Shown here one piece after another: positions 1-6,055 of a stretch of DNA of 9,060 nucleotides. The position numbers were made by a program, and so were the translations under genes. The stretch spans positions 1 through 9,060 of the forward strand of contig JBBITW010000142.1 in the NCBI GenBank assembly GCA_037440525.1, read 5' to 3'. This DNA comes from JBBITW01 sp037440525 (GTDB lineage Bacteria > Desulfobacterota > BSN033 > UBA1163). Under the pieces are notes generated by a model that made no database searches, was not told the origin of the DNA, and was given only the letters and a program-made list of their open reading frames with translations. Within the stretch, counting starts at the first letter, position 1. Each line of letters begins with the position of its first letter.

Positions 1-15
1 TTAGAGGTATCCGCT

Positions 16-75
16 CGAAGGCTTTTCCACCCCACCTCCCCAGTCTATAAGACTCGTTTCAAATACTTTTTCAGA
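16..75. repeat. Dispersed repeat, long (A) arm, copy 1
   Basis: This 60-base segment recurs at 6227-6286 in the same orientation with 57 of 60 bases identical by eye. The three differences are at the fifth base of a T-run and on either side of a TTT. It holds a conserved ACCTCCCCAGTC block, a small inverted repeat AGTCT-ATA-AGACT, and ends in ACTTTTTCAGA. In the copy near 6227 this arm pairs with an inverted left arm; here the matching left arm would lie before the window start, so the element is probably cut by the window edge. No coding capacity is apparent. The match is seen directly. That it is a mobile or MITE-like element is inference. Confidence 0.8.
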
Positions 76-93
76 AGTCTCTAGTTGAAAGTC

Positions 94-177
94 CTGAAAA
101 AGCGCAGAAATGACTTGTGAGGTAGGGTTCCAACCCACCTCCATATTCTATAAGACTCGTTTTAAAAATTTTTTCAG
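94..177. repeat. Compact palindromic repeat unit of the same family
   Basis: An imperfect 84-base palindrome. Outer arms are CTGAAAAA (94-101) and TTTTTCAG (170-177). Inner arms are GAGGTAGGGTT (119-129) and AACCCACCTC (132-141), which pair as a 10-bp stem with one bulged A. The left half resembles 6057-6101 and the right half (133-178) resembles 30-75, so the unit joins both arm types of the family with almost nothing between. CTGAAAAAG at 94-102 also mirrors CTTTTTCAG at 66-74 of the neighbouring copy. It ends about 34 bases before the -35 box of the toxin operon promoter, so it may form a structural boundary upstream of that operon. Confidence 0.75.
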
Positions 178-211
178 AGGTCTACAGGAGTCCTAAGAGG
201 AAATGAAGGAA

Positions 212-240
212 TTGATTTCTTTTTATCTTTATGGTATACA
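212..240 (+). promoter_or_regulatory. Promoter of the toxin-antitoxin operon
   Basis: TTGATT (212-217) and TATACA (235-240) are separated by 17 bases, a good sigma-70-type match. Transcription would start near 247, about 22 bases before the ATG at 269, and the leader would carry the GGAG at 260-263. The promoter lies inside the longer open frame that begins at 203, which argues that the extra 22 codons there are not translated from this promoter. Prediction from sequence only. Confidence 0.55.
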
Positions 241-259
241 AAAAGTAAAAGATGTATAC
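234..259 (+). promoter_or_regulatory. Candidate twin operator, two GTATAC palindromes
   Basis: Two identical GTATAC palindromes lie at 234-239 and 254-259, with centres 20 bases apart, about two helical turns, so both would face the same side of the DNA. The first overlaps the -10 box and the second covers the start of the transcript. This is the layout expected if the antitoxin, with its ribbon-helix-helix-like N-terminus, represses its own operon. The palindromes are seen; binding is inference. Confidence 0.4.
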
Positions 260-268
260 GGAGTGGTG

Positions 269-805
269 ATGACTAAGATCCTTGTCATGGATGCTTCCTC
301 ACTTATTTTACTTGGGAAATGCAGCCTTATTGAGGCTATTGCAAAGGAATTCAGGGTGATCGTTCCAAAAAAAGTGTTAGACGAGGTAGCTAATGAGGAG
401 ATAGTGAAACAATATCCTGATGCATATGTGATTGCGGAGCTTGTTCAAAGAAGAATTATTGAGGTTACTTTAATTGAAAAGAGGGGTTTTAGATTTCCTT
501 TTACCCTTGATGAAGGTGAAACGGAAGCAATCCTGTTGGCCCGACAAATGAAGAAAGCAATTTTAGTAACAGATGAGAGGAAGGCAATCAAGGCATGCAG
601 GTATTTAAAAATACCTTTTATTATTTCACCCAGATTAGTCACAGATCTTTACCGTTTAGGAAAGATAGGTATGTTGGAGGCGAGACGTTCGATAGAGAAG
701 CTCGGCATAATAGGAAGATATTCTCCCGAAATCATCTCTGAAGCATTGATTCGTTTAAAGGAGGTAGAAGATGTTGAGGCCAACAACCGTAAGAATTCCG
801 GATAA
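269..805 (+). CDS. PIN-fold toxin, DUF3368-type (predicted ribonuclease)
   Basis: Predicted toxin of a type II toxin-antitoxin pair, probably a metal-dependent RNase. With the start at 269 it is 178 residues. It opens with a beta-strand ending in a conserved Asp (MDASSLILLGK, Asp8), has a second acidic cluster DEGETEAI (residues 81-88, Glu82 and Glu84 likely) and a third VTDERKA (Asp102, Glu103), the usual spacing of PIN-domain metal ligands. The C-terminal part LGKIGMLEAR and after is typical of DUF3368 proteins. I prefer the ATG at 269, which has GGAG at 260-263. An in-frame ATG at 203 would add 22 residues (MKELISFYLYGIQ...) unlike the family and would run through the promoter. It is translated first, and the antitoxin gene starts inside its last 35 bases. 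Family assignment is by recognised motifs; ribonuclease activity is inferred from the fold. Confidence 0.85.
   Translation: MTKILVMDASSLILLGKCSLIEAIAKEFRVIVPKKVLDEVANEEIVKQYPDAYVIAELVQRRIIEVTLIEKRGFRFPFTLDEGETEAILLARQMKKAILVTDERKAIKACRYLKIPFIISPRLVTDLYRLGKIGMLEARRSIEKLGIIGRYSPEIISEALIRLKEVEDVEANNRKNSG
758..765 (+). promoter_or_regulatory. Near-perfect Shine-Dalgarno for the antitoxin gene
   Basis: AAGGAGGT lies 5 bases before the ATG at 771, inside the 3' end of the toxin gene. It is much stronger than the toxin's own GGAG. This would give more antitoxin than toxin per transcript, and places antitoxin initiation where toxin-translating ribosomes pass. Confidence 0.75.
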
Positions 806-1064
806 GCTTTTAAAGGAGCTTTCGAAATTTGTAAAAGAGATGAATCTGGATAAATCTGCCTATCTTAGAGAAATTATAAAAAAGGGGTTTACCGAAGACA
901 GGCAGGAAAGACTCCTAAAAATGTACCAGGCAGGAAGCCTTACGCTACCAGAGATATGTAAAAAACTTAATATCACCACGTGGGACTTCCTCGAACTCCT
1001 CAAGAGGAAAGGAATCAATCTAAATGTGTCATTGGAGGATTGGCTTGACTCGAAAGAAATTTAA
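771..1064 (+). CDS. UPF0175-type antitoxin, DNA-binding
   Basis: A 97-residue protein, the likely antitoxin of the preceding PIN toxin. Residues 5-39 (TVRIPDKLLKEL...SAYLREIIKKG) look like a ribbon-helix-helix: a short strand, then two helices. Residues about 55-81 (SLTLPEICKKLNITTWDFLE and on) look like the helix-turn-helix typical of UPF0175 proteins, followed by a short tail LNVSLEDWLDS that may contact the toxin. The gene overlaps the toxin gene by 35 bases in another frame and has a near-perfect ribosome-binding site. It probably binds and neutralises the toxin and represses the operon, perhaps at the GTATAC pair near 234-259. UPF0175 genes are, as far as I recall, commonly placed before their PIN partner; here the order is reversed. 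Bases 1065-1177 after it, before the convergent eno end, contain no convincing terminator. Confidence 0.82.
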   Translation: MLRPTTVRIPDKLLKELSKFVKEMNLDKSAYLREIIKKGFTEDRQERLLKMYQAGSLTLPEICKKLNITTWDFLELLKRKGINLNVSLEDWLDSKEI

Positions 1065-1177
1065 AACCTGCGTATAATGCTTTCACCTGCATAGCAAAGA
1101 CAGATAATAACCTAAAATAAGAGGCCTTTTTGAAAGAATGGCTCAATCCAGATTATATTTAATTAACTTGGATATCA

Positions 1178-2452
1178 CTAATATTTGAGGGGTGGGTTAA
1201 AAATAGCTCTGCTTCCAAGTTCTTCTTCTATTCTAAGAAGTTGATTGTATTTGGCCACACGATCTGTTCTTGATGTTGCACCAGTTTTTATCTGGCCAGC
1301 ATTTGTGCCCACAGCTAAATCTGAAATGGTTGTATCTTCAGTCTCACCTGAACGATGTGAGATGATGGTCCTGTATCCAGCTCTTTTAGCCATATCGATT
1401 ACATCGAGGGTTTCTGTTAATGTTCCAATCTGATTCAGTTTAATAAGGATGGCATTGGCTATGCCATTCTTAATCCCCCTTGTAAGACGCTCGGGATTTG
1501 TAACAAAGAGGTCATCACCCACCAACTGAATCCTTTTCCCAAGTCGATCTGTCATCTCCTTCCAGCCCTTCCAATCATCTTCAGCCAACCCATCTTCAAT
1601 TGATATAATGGGATACCTTCTAATCAATTCCTCATAAAAATCTATCATCTCAGAAGAGTTCTTCTTACCTTTTCTTTCACCCTTCAAAAAATAATATCGC
1701 CCATTATAGAATTCACTGGCCGCAGCATCTATACCGAGTGCCACATCCTTTCCAGCTCGATAACCTGCCCTTCTCACAGCCTCGAGGATTAGTTTAAATG
1801 CCTCTTCATTAGATCTTAGCTCAGGTGCAAAGCCACCTTCATCACCTACAGAAGTTCTGTAGCCTTTTTCCCTCAGGGTTGATTTAAGATGGTGAAAGAC
1901 CTCCACACCCATGCGCAGGGCTTCTCGAAAATTCCTGGCACCAATGGGAATTATCATAAACTCCTGGATGTCAAGGTTATTATCAGCATGGAGCCCTCCG
2001 TTTAAGATATTCATCATGGGAAGGGGAAGATTTGTAGCAGATAACCCACCAAGGTATTGATAGAGTGGAATTCCAAGATCATTGGCCGCTGCCCTGGCGC
2101 ATGCCAGGGAAACCCCTAAGATTGCATTTGCCCCCAATCTTTTTTTATTTGATGTTCCATCCAGTTGGAGCATCACATCATCTATTCCCTTCTGATCAAA
2201 TGCATCCTTTCCCAGCAGTTTGGGCATGATGGATTTGTGAATATTCTGGATGGCCTTCTGGACTCCCTTTCCGAGATATCGTTTTAAATCCCCATCCCTC
2301 AGCTCAAGGGCCTCATGACTTCCTGTGGAGGCCCCTGAAGGAATAGAGGCCCTTCCGATACCCCCACCCTCTAAAAAGACATCTACTTCAATTGTAGGAT
2401 TCCCCCTCGAATCTATAATCTCCCTTCCAACAATATTTGTTATAATCGACAT
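1178..2452 (-). CDS. eno: Enolase (phosphopyruvate hydratase)
   Basis: Converts 2-phosphoglycerate to phosphoenolpyruvate in glycolysis, with two Mg ions; cytoplasmic, and in many bacteria also a degradosome partner. The 424-residue length is normal. Visible signatures are the N-terminal GREIIDSRGNPT (9-20), the mobile loop ASIPSGASTG (35-44), HADNNLDIQEF (155-165, Glu164), VGDEGGFAP (202-210, Glu205), metal ligands Asp242, Glu286 (SIEDG) and Asp313 (VGDD), catalytic Lys338 (ILIKLNQ), SHRSGETED (365-373) and Lys389 (GQIKTGATSRTDR). All essential residues are present. I take the ATG at 2452, preceded by GAGGAG six bases away; the frame stays open 17 codons further upstream, but that part overlaps the preceding gene and is not enolase-like. 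It begins 11 bases after the pgsA-like stop and is the last gene of the minus-strand run. Confidence 0.98.
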   Translation of the reverse strand: MSIITNIVGREIIDSRGNPTIEVDVFLEGGGIGRASIPSGASTGSHEALELRDGDLKRYLGKGVQKAIQNIHKSIMPKLLGKDAFDQKGIDDVMLQLDGTSNKKRLGANAILGVSLACARAAANDLGIPLYQYLGGLSATNLPLPMMNILNGGLHADNNLDIQEFMIIPIGARNFREALRMGVEVFHHLKSTLREKGYRTSVGDEGGFAPELRSNEEAFKLILEAVRRAGYRAGKDVALGIDAAASEFYNGRYYFLKGERKGKKNSSEMIDFYEELIRRYPIISIEDGLAEDDWKGWKEMTDRLGKRIQLVGDDLFVTNPERLTRGIKNGIANAILIKLNQIGTLTETLDVIDMAKRAGYRTIISHRSGETEDTTISDLAVGTNAGQIKTGATSRTDRVAKYNQLLRIEEELGSRAIFNPPLKY

Positions 2453-2463
2453 AATTTTCTCCT

Positions 2464-3012
2464 CTATATTGTAAAGGGTGACTTTTTCTGATTTAGATAA
2501 CAAGTACCAATATAAATGTAATGTGCACCAGAAAGAATGGTAAAGAGAGTGGTTCCATAGATTGCAACTGTAAAGAGATTACCGAAGGCAGGATAAAAAT
2601 GCTTCAATAAAGAGAGGAGCACAGTAACAATCTGAAAATCTGTGGTGACTTTACTTACAAGACTTGGATTTATTTTAGGACGATGGTTTGTAAGGGTTAA
2701 GACAAGAAAACCGAGAAGAATGATAACATCACGGGTAATCACAATGACCGATAACCAGCTTGGTATTATCTGTATAATGGCAAGGGTTATGTAAGCCGAG
2801 ATAAGGAGGAGTTTGTCGGCAATGGGATCGAGATAAGCCCCCAATTCTGTTCTTTGGTGGGTCATACGTGCAATAAGACCATCGATTCCGTCGGTTATTC
2901 CAGCCACAGCAAAGACCGCAAGTGCATATTTATAGGACTGATTAATGATCATGATTACAAAAACCGGGATGAGTAAAACCCTGATGAGTGTTAAGATATT
3001 TGGCAGATTCAT
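2464..3012 (-). CDS. pgsA: CDP-alcohol phosphatidyltransferase, PgsA-like
   Basis: Integral membrane enzyme that transfers a phosphatidyl group from CDP-diacylglycerol to an alcohol, most likely glycerol-3-phosphate to give phosphatidylglycerophosphate. The 182-residue protein carries the complete family motif D-x2-DG-x2-AR-x8-G-x3-D-x3-D at 41-66 (Asp41, Asp44, Asp62, Asp66). It has several hydrophobic helices (about 5-23, 29-40, 68-83, 87-107, 127-137, 147-170). The N-terminus MNLPNILTLIRV is the usual start of PgsA-type proteins, so I use the ATG at 3012, with AAGG a few bases upstream. A GTG at 3036 overlapping the dnaB stop would add 8 residues but lacks a ribosome-binding site. The glycerophosphate substrate is the most likely of the family's options but cannot be proved from sequence alone. 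It lies 20 bases after dnaB and 11 before eno. Confidence 0.85.
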   Translation of the reverse strand: MNLPNILTLIRVLLIPVFVIMIINQSYKYALAVFAVAGITDGIDGLIARMTHQRTELGAYLDPIADKLLLISAYITLAIIQIIPSWLSVIVITRDVIILLGFLVLTLTNHRPKINPSLVSKVTTDFQIVTVLLSLLKHFYPAFGNLFTVAIYGTTLFTILSGAHYIYIGTCYLNQKKSPFTI

Positions 3013-3032
3013 TCTCCCTTCACCTGCTTCGG

Positions 3033-4397
3033 TCACTCATAAATATTTTCAACCTCTCCTTTATAGAGATCTTTAAAGGTTGTAATCTTATCCAAAAAGG
3101 CAAGTTCAATCTTTCCAGTTGGTCCATTTCTTTGCTTCCCAATGATTATTTCTGCCTTGCCCCGATTGGGATTATCTTCTGAGCGATTATAGACTTCATC
3201 ACGATAGATGAAGAGGATAAGGTCTGCATCCTGTTCAATAGCCCCTGATTCTCTCAGGTCTGATAACTGGGGCCTGAAGTCCCTTCTTTCCTCTGTCTTA
3301 CGGCTAAGCTGGGAGACCGCAATTAAAGGGATTGAAAGCTCTTTGGCCAGGGCCTTAAGAGAGCGAGAGATTTCAGATATCTCCTGCTGACGGCTTTCGG
3401 CCCTTGACCTTCCCTTCATCAACTGGAGATAATCTATGATGATCATACCCAAACCGTTTTCAGCATTTAACCTTCTTGCCTTTGCTCTGAGTTCGAGAAC
3501 CGATAGGGCTGCTGTATCATCAATGAATATGGGTGCATCGGAAAGGGTGCCTGCTGCGAGGGTAAGCTTTGGCCAGTCACTCTCATGAAGGAAGCCTGTT
3601 CTAAGGCGGGTGCCTTCAACACCTGCTTCTGAGCAAAGCATTCTGATGACCAGTTGTTCCTTAGACATCTCGAGAGAAAAGATGGCCACTGGAATCCTCT
3701 TCTCAATAGCTACATATTGAGCAATGTTTAAACAGAAGGCCGTCTTTCCCATGCTTGGTCTTCCAGCCACAATGATCAGGTCAGAGGGTTGAAAACCTGC
3801 GGTTCTTTGATCCAGTTCCTTAAATCCTGAAGGGACCCCAGTAACAAGCTCCTTCTTTTCGTAAAGCCTCTCAATGGTCTTAAAGCTTTCCTTTACAATC
3901 TCTCTGACAGGGTAGAAGGCGGGTTTAATCCTTTTCTCAGATATTTCAAAAATCGACTTCTCTGCATCGTCAAGGAAACTTTCTATATCACCCCGGTCTT
4001 CGTAACACTGGGTGATGATTTCAGTAGAGGTTTCGATTAATCTCCGAAGCAATGCCTTTTCTTTAACAATCTTTGCGTAATATTCAATATTGGCAGCCGT
4101 GGGGACAGAATCGATCAAAGAGGCAAGATAGGAAGCACCTCCAACAGAGGTGAGCTGATCCCTTTTCCGTAATTCATTGGTCAAGGTGATAAGGTCTGCT
4201 GGTTCATCTCTTTCAGAGAGTTCGATCATGGCTGAGTATATCTTACGATGGGCATCTCGATAAAAGTCCTCAGGGGTGAGGATCTCCAATACCTTATTTA
4301 TAGCTGTATTCTCTATGAGAATACCCCCAAGCACAGATTGCTCAGCTTCAATATTCTGAGGAGGGATTTTATGAGTAGATGATTCAACTTCCTTCAT
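3033..4397 (-). CDS. dnaB: Replicative DNA helicase DnaB
   Basis: Hexameric 5'-3' helicase that unwinds DNA at the replication fork and recruits primase. The 454-residue protein has the N-terminal helical domain (about 10-115, IPPQNIEAEQSVLGGIL), a linker helix region near 165-185, and the RecA-like ATPase domain with Walker A GRPSMGKT (212-219), Walker B MIIIDYLQL (318-326), SQLSRKTEERRDFRP (362-376), DLRESGAIEQDADLI (380-394) and the arginine-finger region KQRNGPTG (421-428). The common intein insertion sites at Walker A and near the C-terminal motif are uninterrupted. It starts 6 bases after the rplI stop, and its GGAG lies in the last codons of rplI, so the two are probably translated in a coupled way. 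The rpsF-rpsR-rplI-dnaB order is widespread in bacteria. Confidence 0.98.
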   Translation of the reverse strand: MKEVESSTHKIPPQNIEAEQSVLGGILIENTAINKVLEILTPEDFYRDAHRKIYSAMIELSERDEPADLITLTNELRKRDQLTSVGGASYLASLIDSVPTAANIEYYAKIVKEKALLRRLIETSTEIITQCYEDRGDIESFLDDAEKSIFEISEKRIKPAFYPVREIVKESFKTIERLYEKKELVTGVPSGFKELDQRTAGFQPSDLIIVAGRPSMGKTAFCLNIAQYVAIEKRIPVAIFSLEMSKEQLVIRMLCSEAGVEGTRLRTGFLHESDWPKLTLAAGTLSDAPIFIDDTAALSVLELRAKARRLNAENGLGMIIIDYLQLMKGRSRAESRQQEISEISRSLKALAKELSIPLIAVSQLSRKTEERRDFRPQLSDLRESGAIEQDADLILFIYRDEVYNRSEDNPNRGKAEIIIGKQRNGPTGKIELAFLDKITTFKDLYKGEVENIYE

Positions 4398-4403
4398 CCT
4401 TAA

Positions 4404-4847
4404 TTACTCCTCGACGACCCAGACCTTAAGCTGTGCTGTCACCTCAGGATGGAGTTTGATTGGAACTTTAAATATGCCGAGGTTCTTAATCGGCTCTTCA
4501 ATCATTATTTTCTTTCGATCAACATCTATTCCATTCTCATTTAGAAAGGCGCTTATATCCATTGAGGTAACAGAACCAAAAAGCTTTCCGCTTTCTCCAA
4601 CAGGTTTGGCAATCCTGCAGGAAAGATTCTCTATCTTTTGGGCAAGGTTTTCAGCATCCTTCTTTTCCTTTCCTATCTTCGATCTGATAAAGGCCTTCTG
4701 AGTTTCTAAGGCTTTAAGATTTTTTTCTGTGGCTAAAATGGCCTTCTTTTTAGGGATTAAATAGTTTCTCCCATAGCCATCAGATACTTTTACCAGATCT
4801 CCTGCCTTCCCCAAAGAGGGGATGTCTTCTAATAAGATGATCTGCAT
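4404..4847 (-). CDS. rplI: 50S ribosomal protein L9
   Basis: Binds 23S rRNA near the L1 stalk and helps keep the reading frame. The 147-residue protein has the L9 N-terminal domain with its signature GKAGDLVKVSDGYGRNYLIP (13-32), the long connecting helix (about 40-76), and the C-terminal domain with GESGKLFGSVTSMDI (84-98). The start is the ATG at 4847, with a perfect AAGGAGGT (4853-4860) five bases upstream and the expected N-terminus MQIILLEDI. The frame remains open upstream to an ATG at 4907 and includes another ATG at 4892 with a weaker AAAGG; the added residues are unlike L9. A hairpin at 4871-4889 lies within that upstream part. It sits between rpsR (74 bases away) and dnaB (6 bases). 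Confidence 0.97.
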   Translation of the reverse strand: MQIILLEDIPSLGKAGDLVKVSDGYGRNYLIPKKKAILATEKNLKALETQKAFIRSKIGKEKKDAENLAQKIENLSCRIAKPVGESGKLFGSVTSMDISAFLNENGIDVDRKKIMIEEPIKNLGIFKVPIKLHPEVTAQLKVWVVEE

Positions 4848-4870
4848 GTGTGACCTCCTTACCAAAGGGA

Positions 4871-4889
4871 CATGGGATAAAATCCCATG
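4871..4889 (-). other. Hairpin between rpsR and rplI
   Basis: CATGGGAT (4871-4878) and ATCCCATG (4882-4889) form a perfect 8-bp stem with a 3-base loop. In the transcript it stands 10 bases before the rplI Shine-Dalgarno. There is no U-tract after it, so it is not a standard terminator. It could affect rplI translation, or mRNA cleavage or stability between the two genes. The stem is seen; the role is inference. Confidence 0.55.
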
Positions 4890-4921
4890 CATGTGACCTT
4901 TCGTCAAAACACATCAAAAGA

Positions 4922-5185
4922 CTACCTTGCCGCTGTTGTAAAAGGAAGAAGGGCGATATTGCGTGCCCTCTTAATGGCGGTGGTTATCTGCCTTTGGTGC
5001 TTGGCACAATTTCCAGAGATTCTTCTGGGAATGATTTTCCCTCTTTCCGTAATAAAATACCGTAAAACCTTTGCATTCTTATAATCGATCTCCAATTTCT
5101 TATCTGTACAGAATCGACATACCTTTCGCCTCAAAAAAAGTTTTTTCTTCTTCTCTGGAGCTGGTTTTTCAGATGTCTTTTTCAT
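4922..5185 (-). CDS. rpsR: 30S ribosomal protein S18, cysteine-rich (zinc-type) form
   Basis: S18 pairs with S6 on the platform of the small subunit. The 87-residue protein has a basic N-terminus (KKKKLFLRRK, 12-21) and the S18 core IDYKNAKVLRYF (33-44), ITERGKIIPRR (45-55), HQRQITTAIKRARNIALLPF (63-82). It carries C-x2-C at 23-26 (CRFC) and C-x2-H at 60-63 (CAKH), a plausible four-ligand zinc site. S18 is one of the ribosomal proteins known to occur in cysteine-containing (C+) and cysteine-lacking (C-) forms, and this looks like the C+ form. The start at 5185 has AAGGAG upstream. Short gaps on both sides (59 and 74 bases) each hold an 8-bp hairpin. Confidence 0.97.
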   Translation of the reverse strand: MKKTSEKPAPEKKKKLFLRRKVCRFCTDKKLEIDYKNAKVLRYFITERGKIIPRRISGNCAKHQRQITTAIKRARNIALLPFTTAAR

Positions 5186-5213
5186 TCCTTTCTCCTTCTC
5201 TCCTTAAATTCAT

Positions 5214-5232
5214 CTTATAAATTTTTTATAAG
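5214..5232 (-). other. AT-rich hairpin between the ssb-like gene and rpsR
   Basis: CTTATAAA (5214-5221) and TTTATAAG (5225-5232) form a perfect 8-bp stem with a 3-base loop. It begins 12 bases after the ssb-like stop codon and ends about 18 bases before the purine-rich rpsR ribosome-binding region. AT-only pairing except at the ends makes it weak. It is too weak, and without a following U-run, for a terminator call. Confidence 0.45.
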
Positions 5233-5244
5233 AGCTCTATTCTT

Positions 5245-5562
5245 CTATTGCTCAAGAGTTTGGAGCTCAATGGCAATCACCTCTGTAATAGTCTCCCTCC
5301 TACCTTCCTTTGTCTGCCATCGTCTTTGACGGAGCCTCCCTTTAACAAGGAGATTTTGCCCTTTTTCGATGTAAGTCTTAGATTCTGCAAGTTCCCCGAA
5401 AACAACTATCGGGATACGGCTTAAACTCCCACCTTCTAATGAATCATCAGAGTCATTCAGTTCCAAAGGGAATTGGAGCACAAGGGTTCCATCAGGGCGA
5501 TATCTACGTTGGGGAGGAGTGGCTACCTTTCCTGTAATAACGACTTGATTATAGAAGGCCAT
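5245..5562 (-). CDS. Short SSB-like OB-fold protein in the priB position
   Basis: Single-stranded DNA-binding protein family member of only 105 residues. The OB-fold signature is present: NQVVITGKVATPP (5-17), RRYRPDGTLVLQFPLELND (19-37), IPIVVFGELAESKTYIEKGQ (50-69) and LLVKGRLRQRRWQ (71-83) with Trp82. It ends at LQTLEQ just after the last OB strand, so it lacks both the disordered linker and the acidic partner-binding tip (ending near DIPF) of a standard SSB of about 150-180 residues. It lies between rpsF and rpsR, where Firmicutes carry ssb and gamma/beta-proteobacteria carry priB, and its length matches PriB. The start is 2 bases after the rpsF stop, with GGAG in the last rpsF codons, so translation is coupled. 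It may assist replication restart or DnaB loading; a second, full-length ssb is expected elsewhere. It could also be the only SSB, but that is less likely without the tail. Confidence 0.87.
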   Translation of the reverse strand: MAFYNQVVITGKVATPPQRRYRPDGTLVLQFPLELNDSDDSLEGGSLSRIPIVVFGELAESKTYIEKGQNLLVKGRLRQRRWQTKEGRRETITEVIAIELQTLEQ

Positions 5563-5564
5563 CT

Positions 5565-5918
5565 TTACTCCTCTTTAAATTCCTCTTCTAATGGCTCCTC
5601 GGGCAGTGTAATCTCTGTAGATAAAGGCTTTCTTTCGTCAAGACGAACCATTTGAAACTTGATGACTGCATCCATTACTCTGAAATTTCTTTCAAGCTCA
5701 GAGAGCAAGGAAGGCGTTCCAGAAAAGTGCATCAGGATATAATGGCCTCTGGGTTTCTTTTTGACTTCGTATGCGAGTTTCCTCTTACCCCAGTCTTCAA
5801 GCTTTAGGATTTCTCCACGGCCTTGTGTGATGACACCCTTAATCTTTTCAATGGTGGATTGAGATTGTTCATCGGTGAGATCGGGATCCATGATAAAGAT
5901 GGTTTCATACTTTCTCAT
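5565..5918 (-). CDS. rpsF: 30S ribosomal protein S6
   Basis: S6 binds S18 and 16S rRNA on the small-subunit platform. The 117-residue protein shows the S6 pattern: MRKYETIFIMDPDL (1-14), a helix to about 31, GEILKLEDWGKRKLAYEVKK (35-54), GHYILMHFSG (58-67), ELERNFRVMDAVIKFQMVRL (74-93), and an acidic C-terminal tail rich in Glu (107-117). The start at 5918 has a strong AAGGAGG (5925-5931) six bases upstream. It is the first gene of the rpsF/ssb-like/rpsR/rplI/dnaB run, and a promoter candidate lies immediately before it. The gene upstream, yajC, is 380 bases away across a repeat element, so rpsF probably begins its own transcript. Confidence 0.97.
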   Translation of the reverse strand: MRKYETIFIMDPDLTDEQSQSTIEKIKGVITQGRGEILKLEDWGKRKLAYEVKKKPRGHYILMHFSGTPSLLSELERNFRVMDAVIKFQMVRLDERKPLSTEITLPEEPLEEEFKEE

Positions 5919-5935
5919 GATACACCTCCTTATGG

Positions 5936-5965
5936 ATTATAGCCCTAAAACTAAGTTTAGAGCAA
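5936..5965 (-). promoter_or_regulatory. Promoter candidate for the rpsF operon
   Basis: On the minus strand, TTGCTC (5965-5960) and a consensus TATAAT (5941-5936) are 18 bases apart. Transcription would start near 5928-5930, at the edge of the Shine-Dalgarno at 5925-5931. The leader would then be only about 12 bases, too short for the structured S6:S18-binding leader known from many bacteria. The -10 box is perfect, but the -35 is only partly matching and the short leader is awkward. Confidence 0.45.
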
Positions 5966-6055
5966 GGGGTTATTGGGGCAGGATTTCAATCGGATTATGC
6001 TTTGTATCAGATTGCTTACCTGCCCATAATTGATGGCAATTCAGATTTTTGAGGT

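Noticed and set aside
1..180. CRISPR array
   Set aside because: There are repeated blocks, but they are inverted, of unequal length and not separated by regular spacers. No cas gene is present.
203..268. N-terminal extension of the toxin from the ATG at 203
   Set aside because: The extra 22 residues do not look like the family, and the segment contains a well-spaced promoter and the GTATAC pair. The ATG at 269 has its own GGAG.
1065..1177. Bidirectional terminator between the antitoxin gene and eno
   Set aside because: Only weak stems such as ATCCA/TGGAT are found, with no GC-rich stem followed by a T-run in either direction.
1185..1197. Another copy of the repeat arm (GGGGTGGGTTAA)
   Set aside because: The resemblance to the AACCCACC block is explained by the conserved end of enolase (FNPPLKY), and it does not extend to the other parts of the arm.
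3033..4397. Intein in dnaB
   Set aside because: The frame is of normal length and the usual insertion sites are intact.
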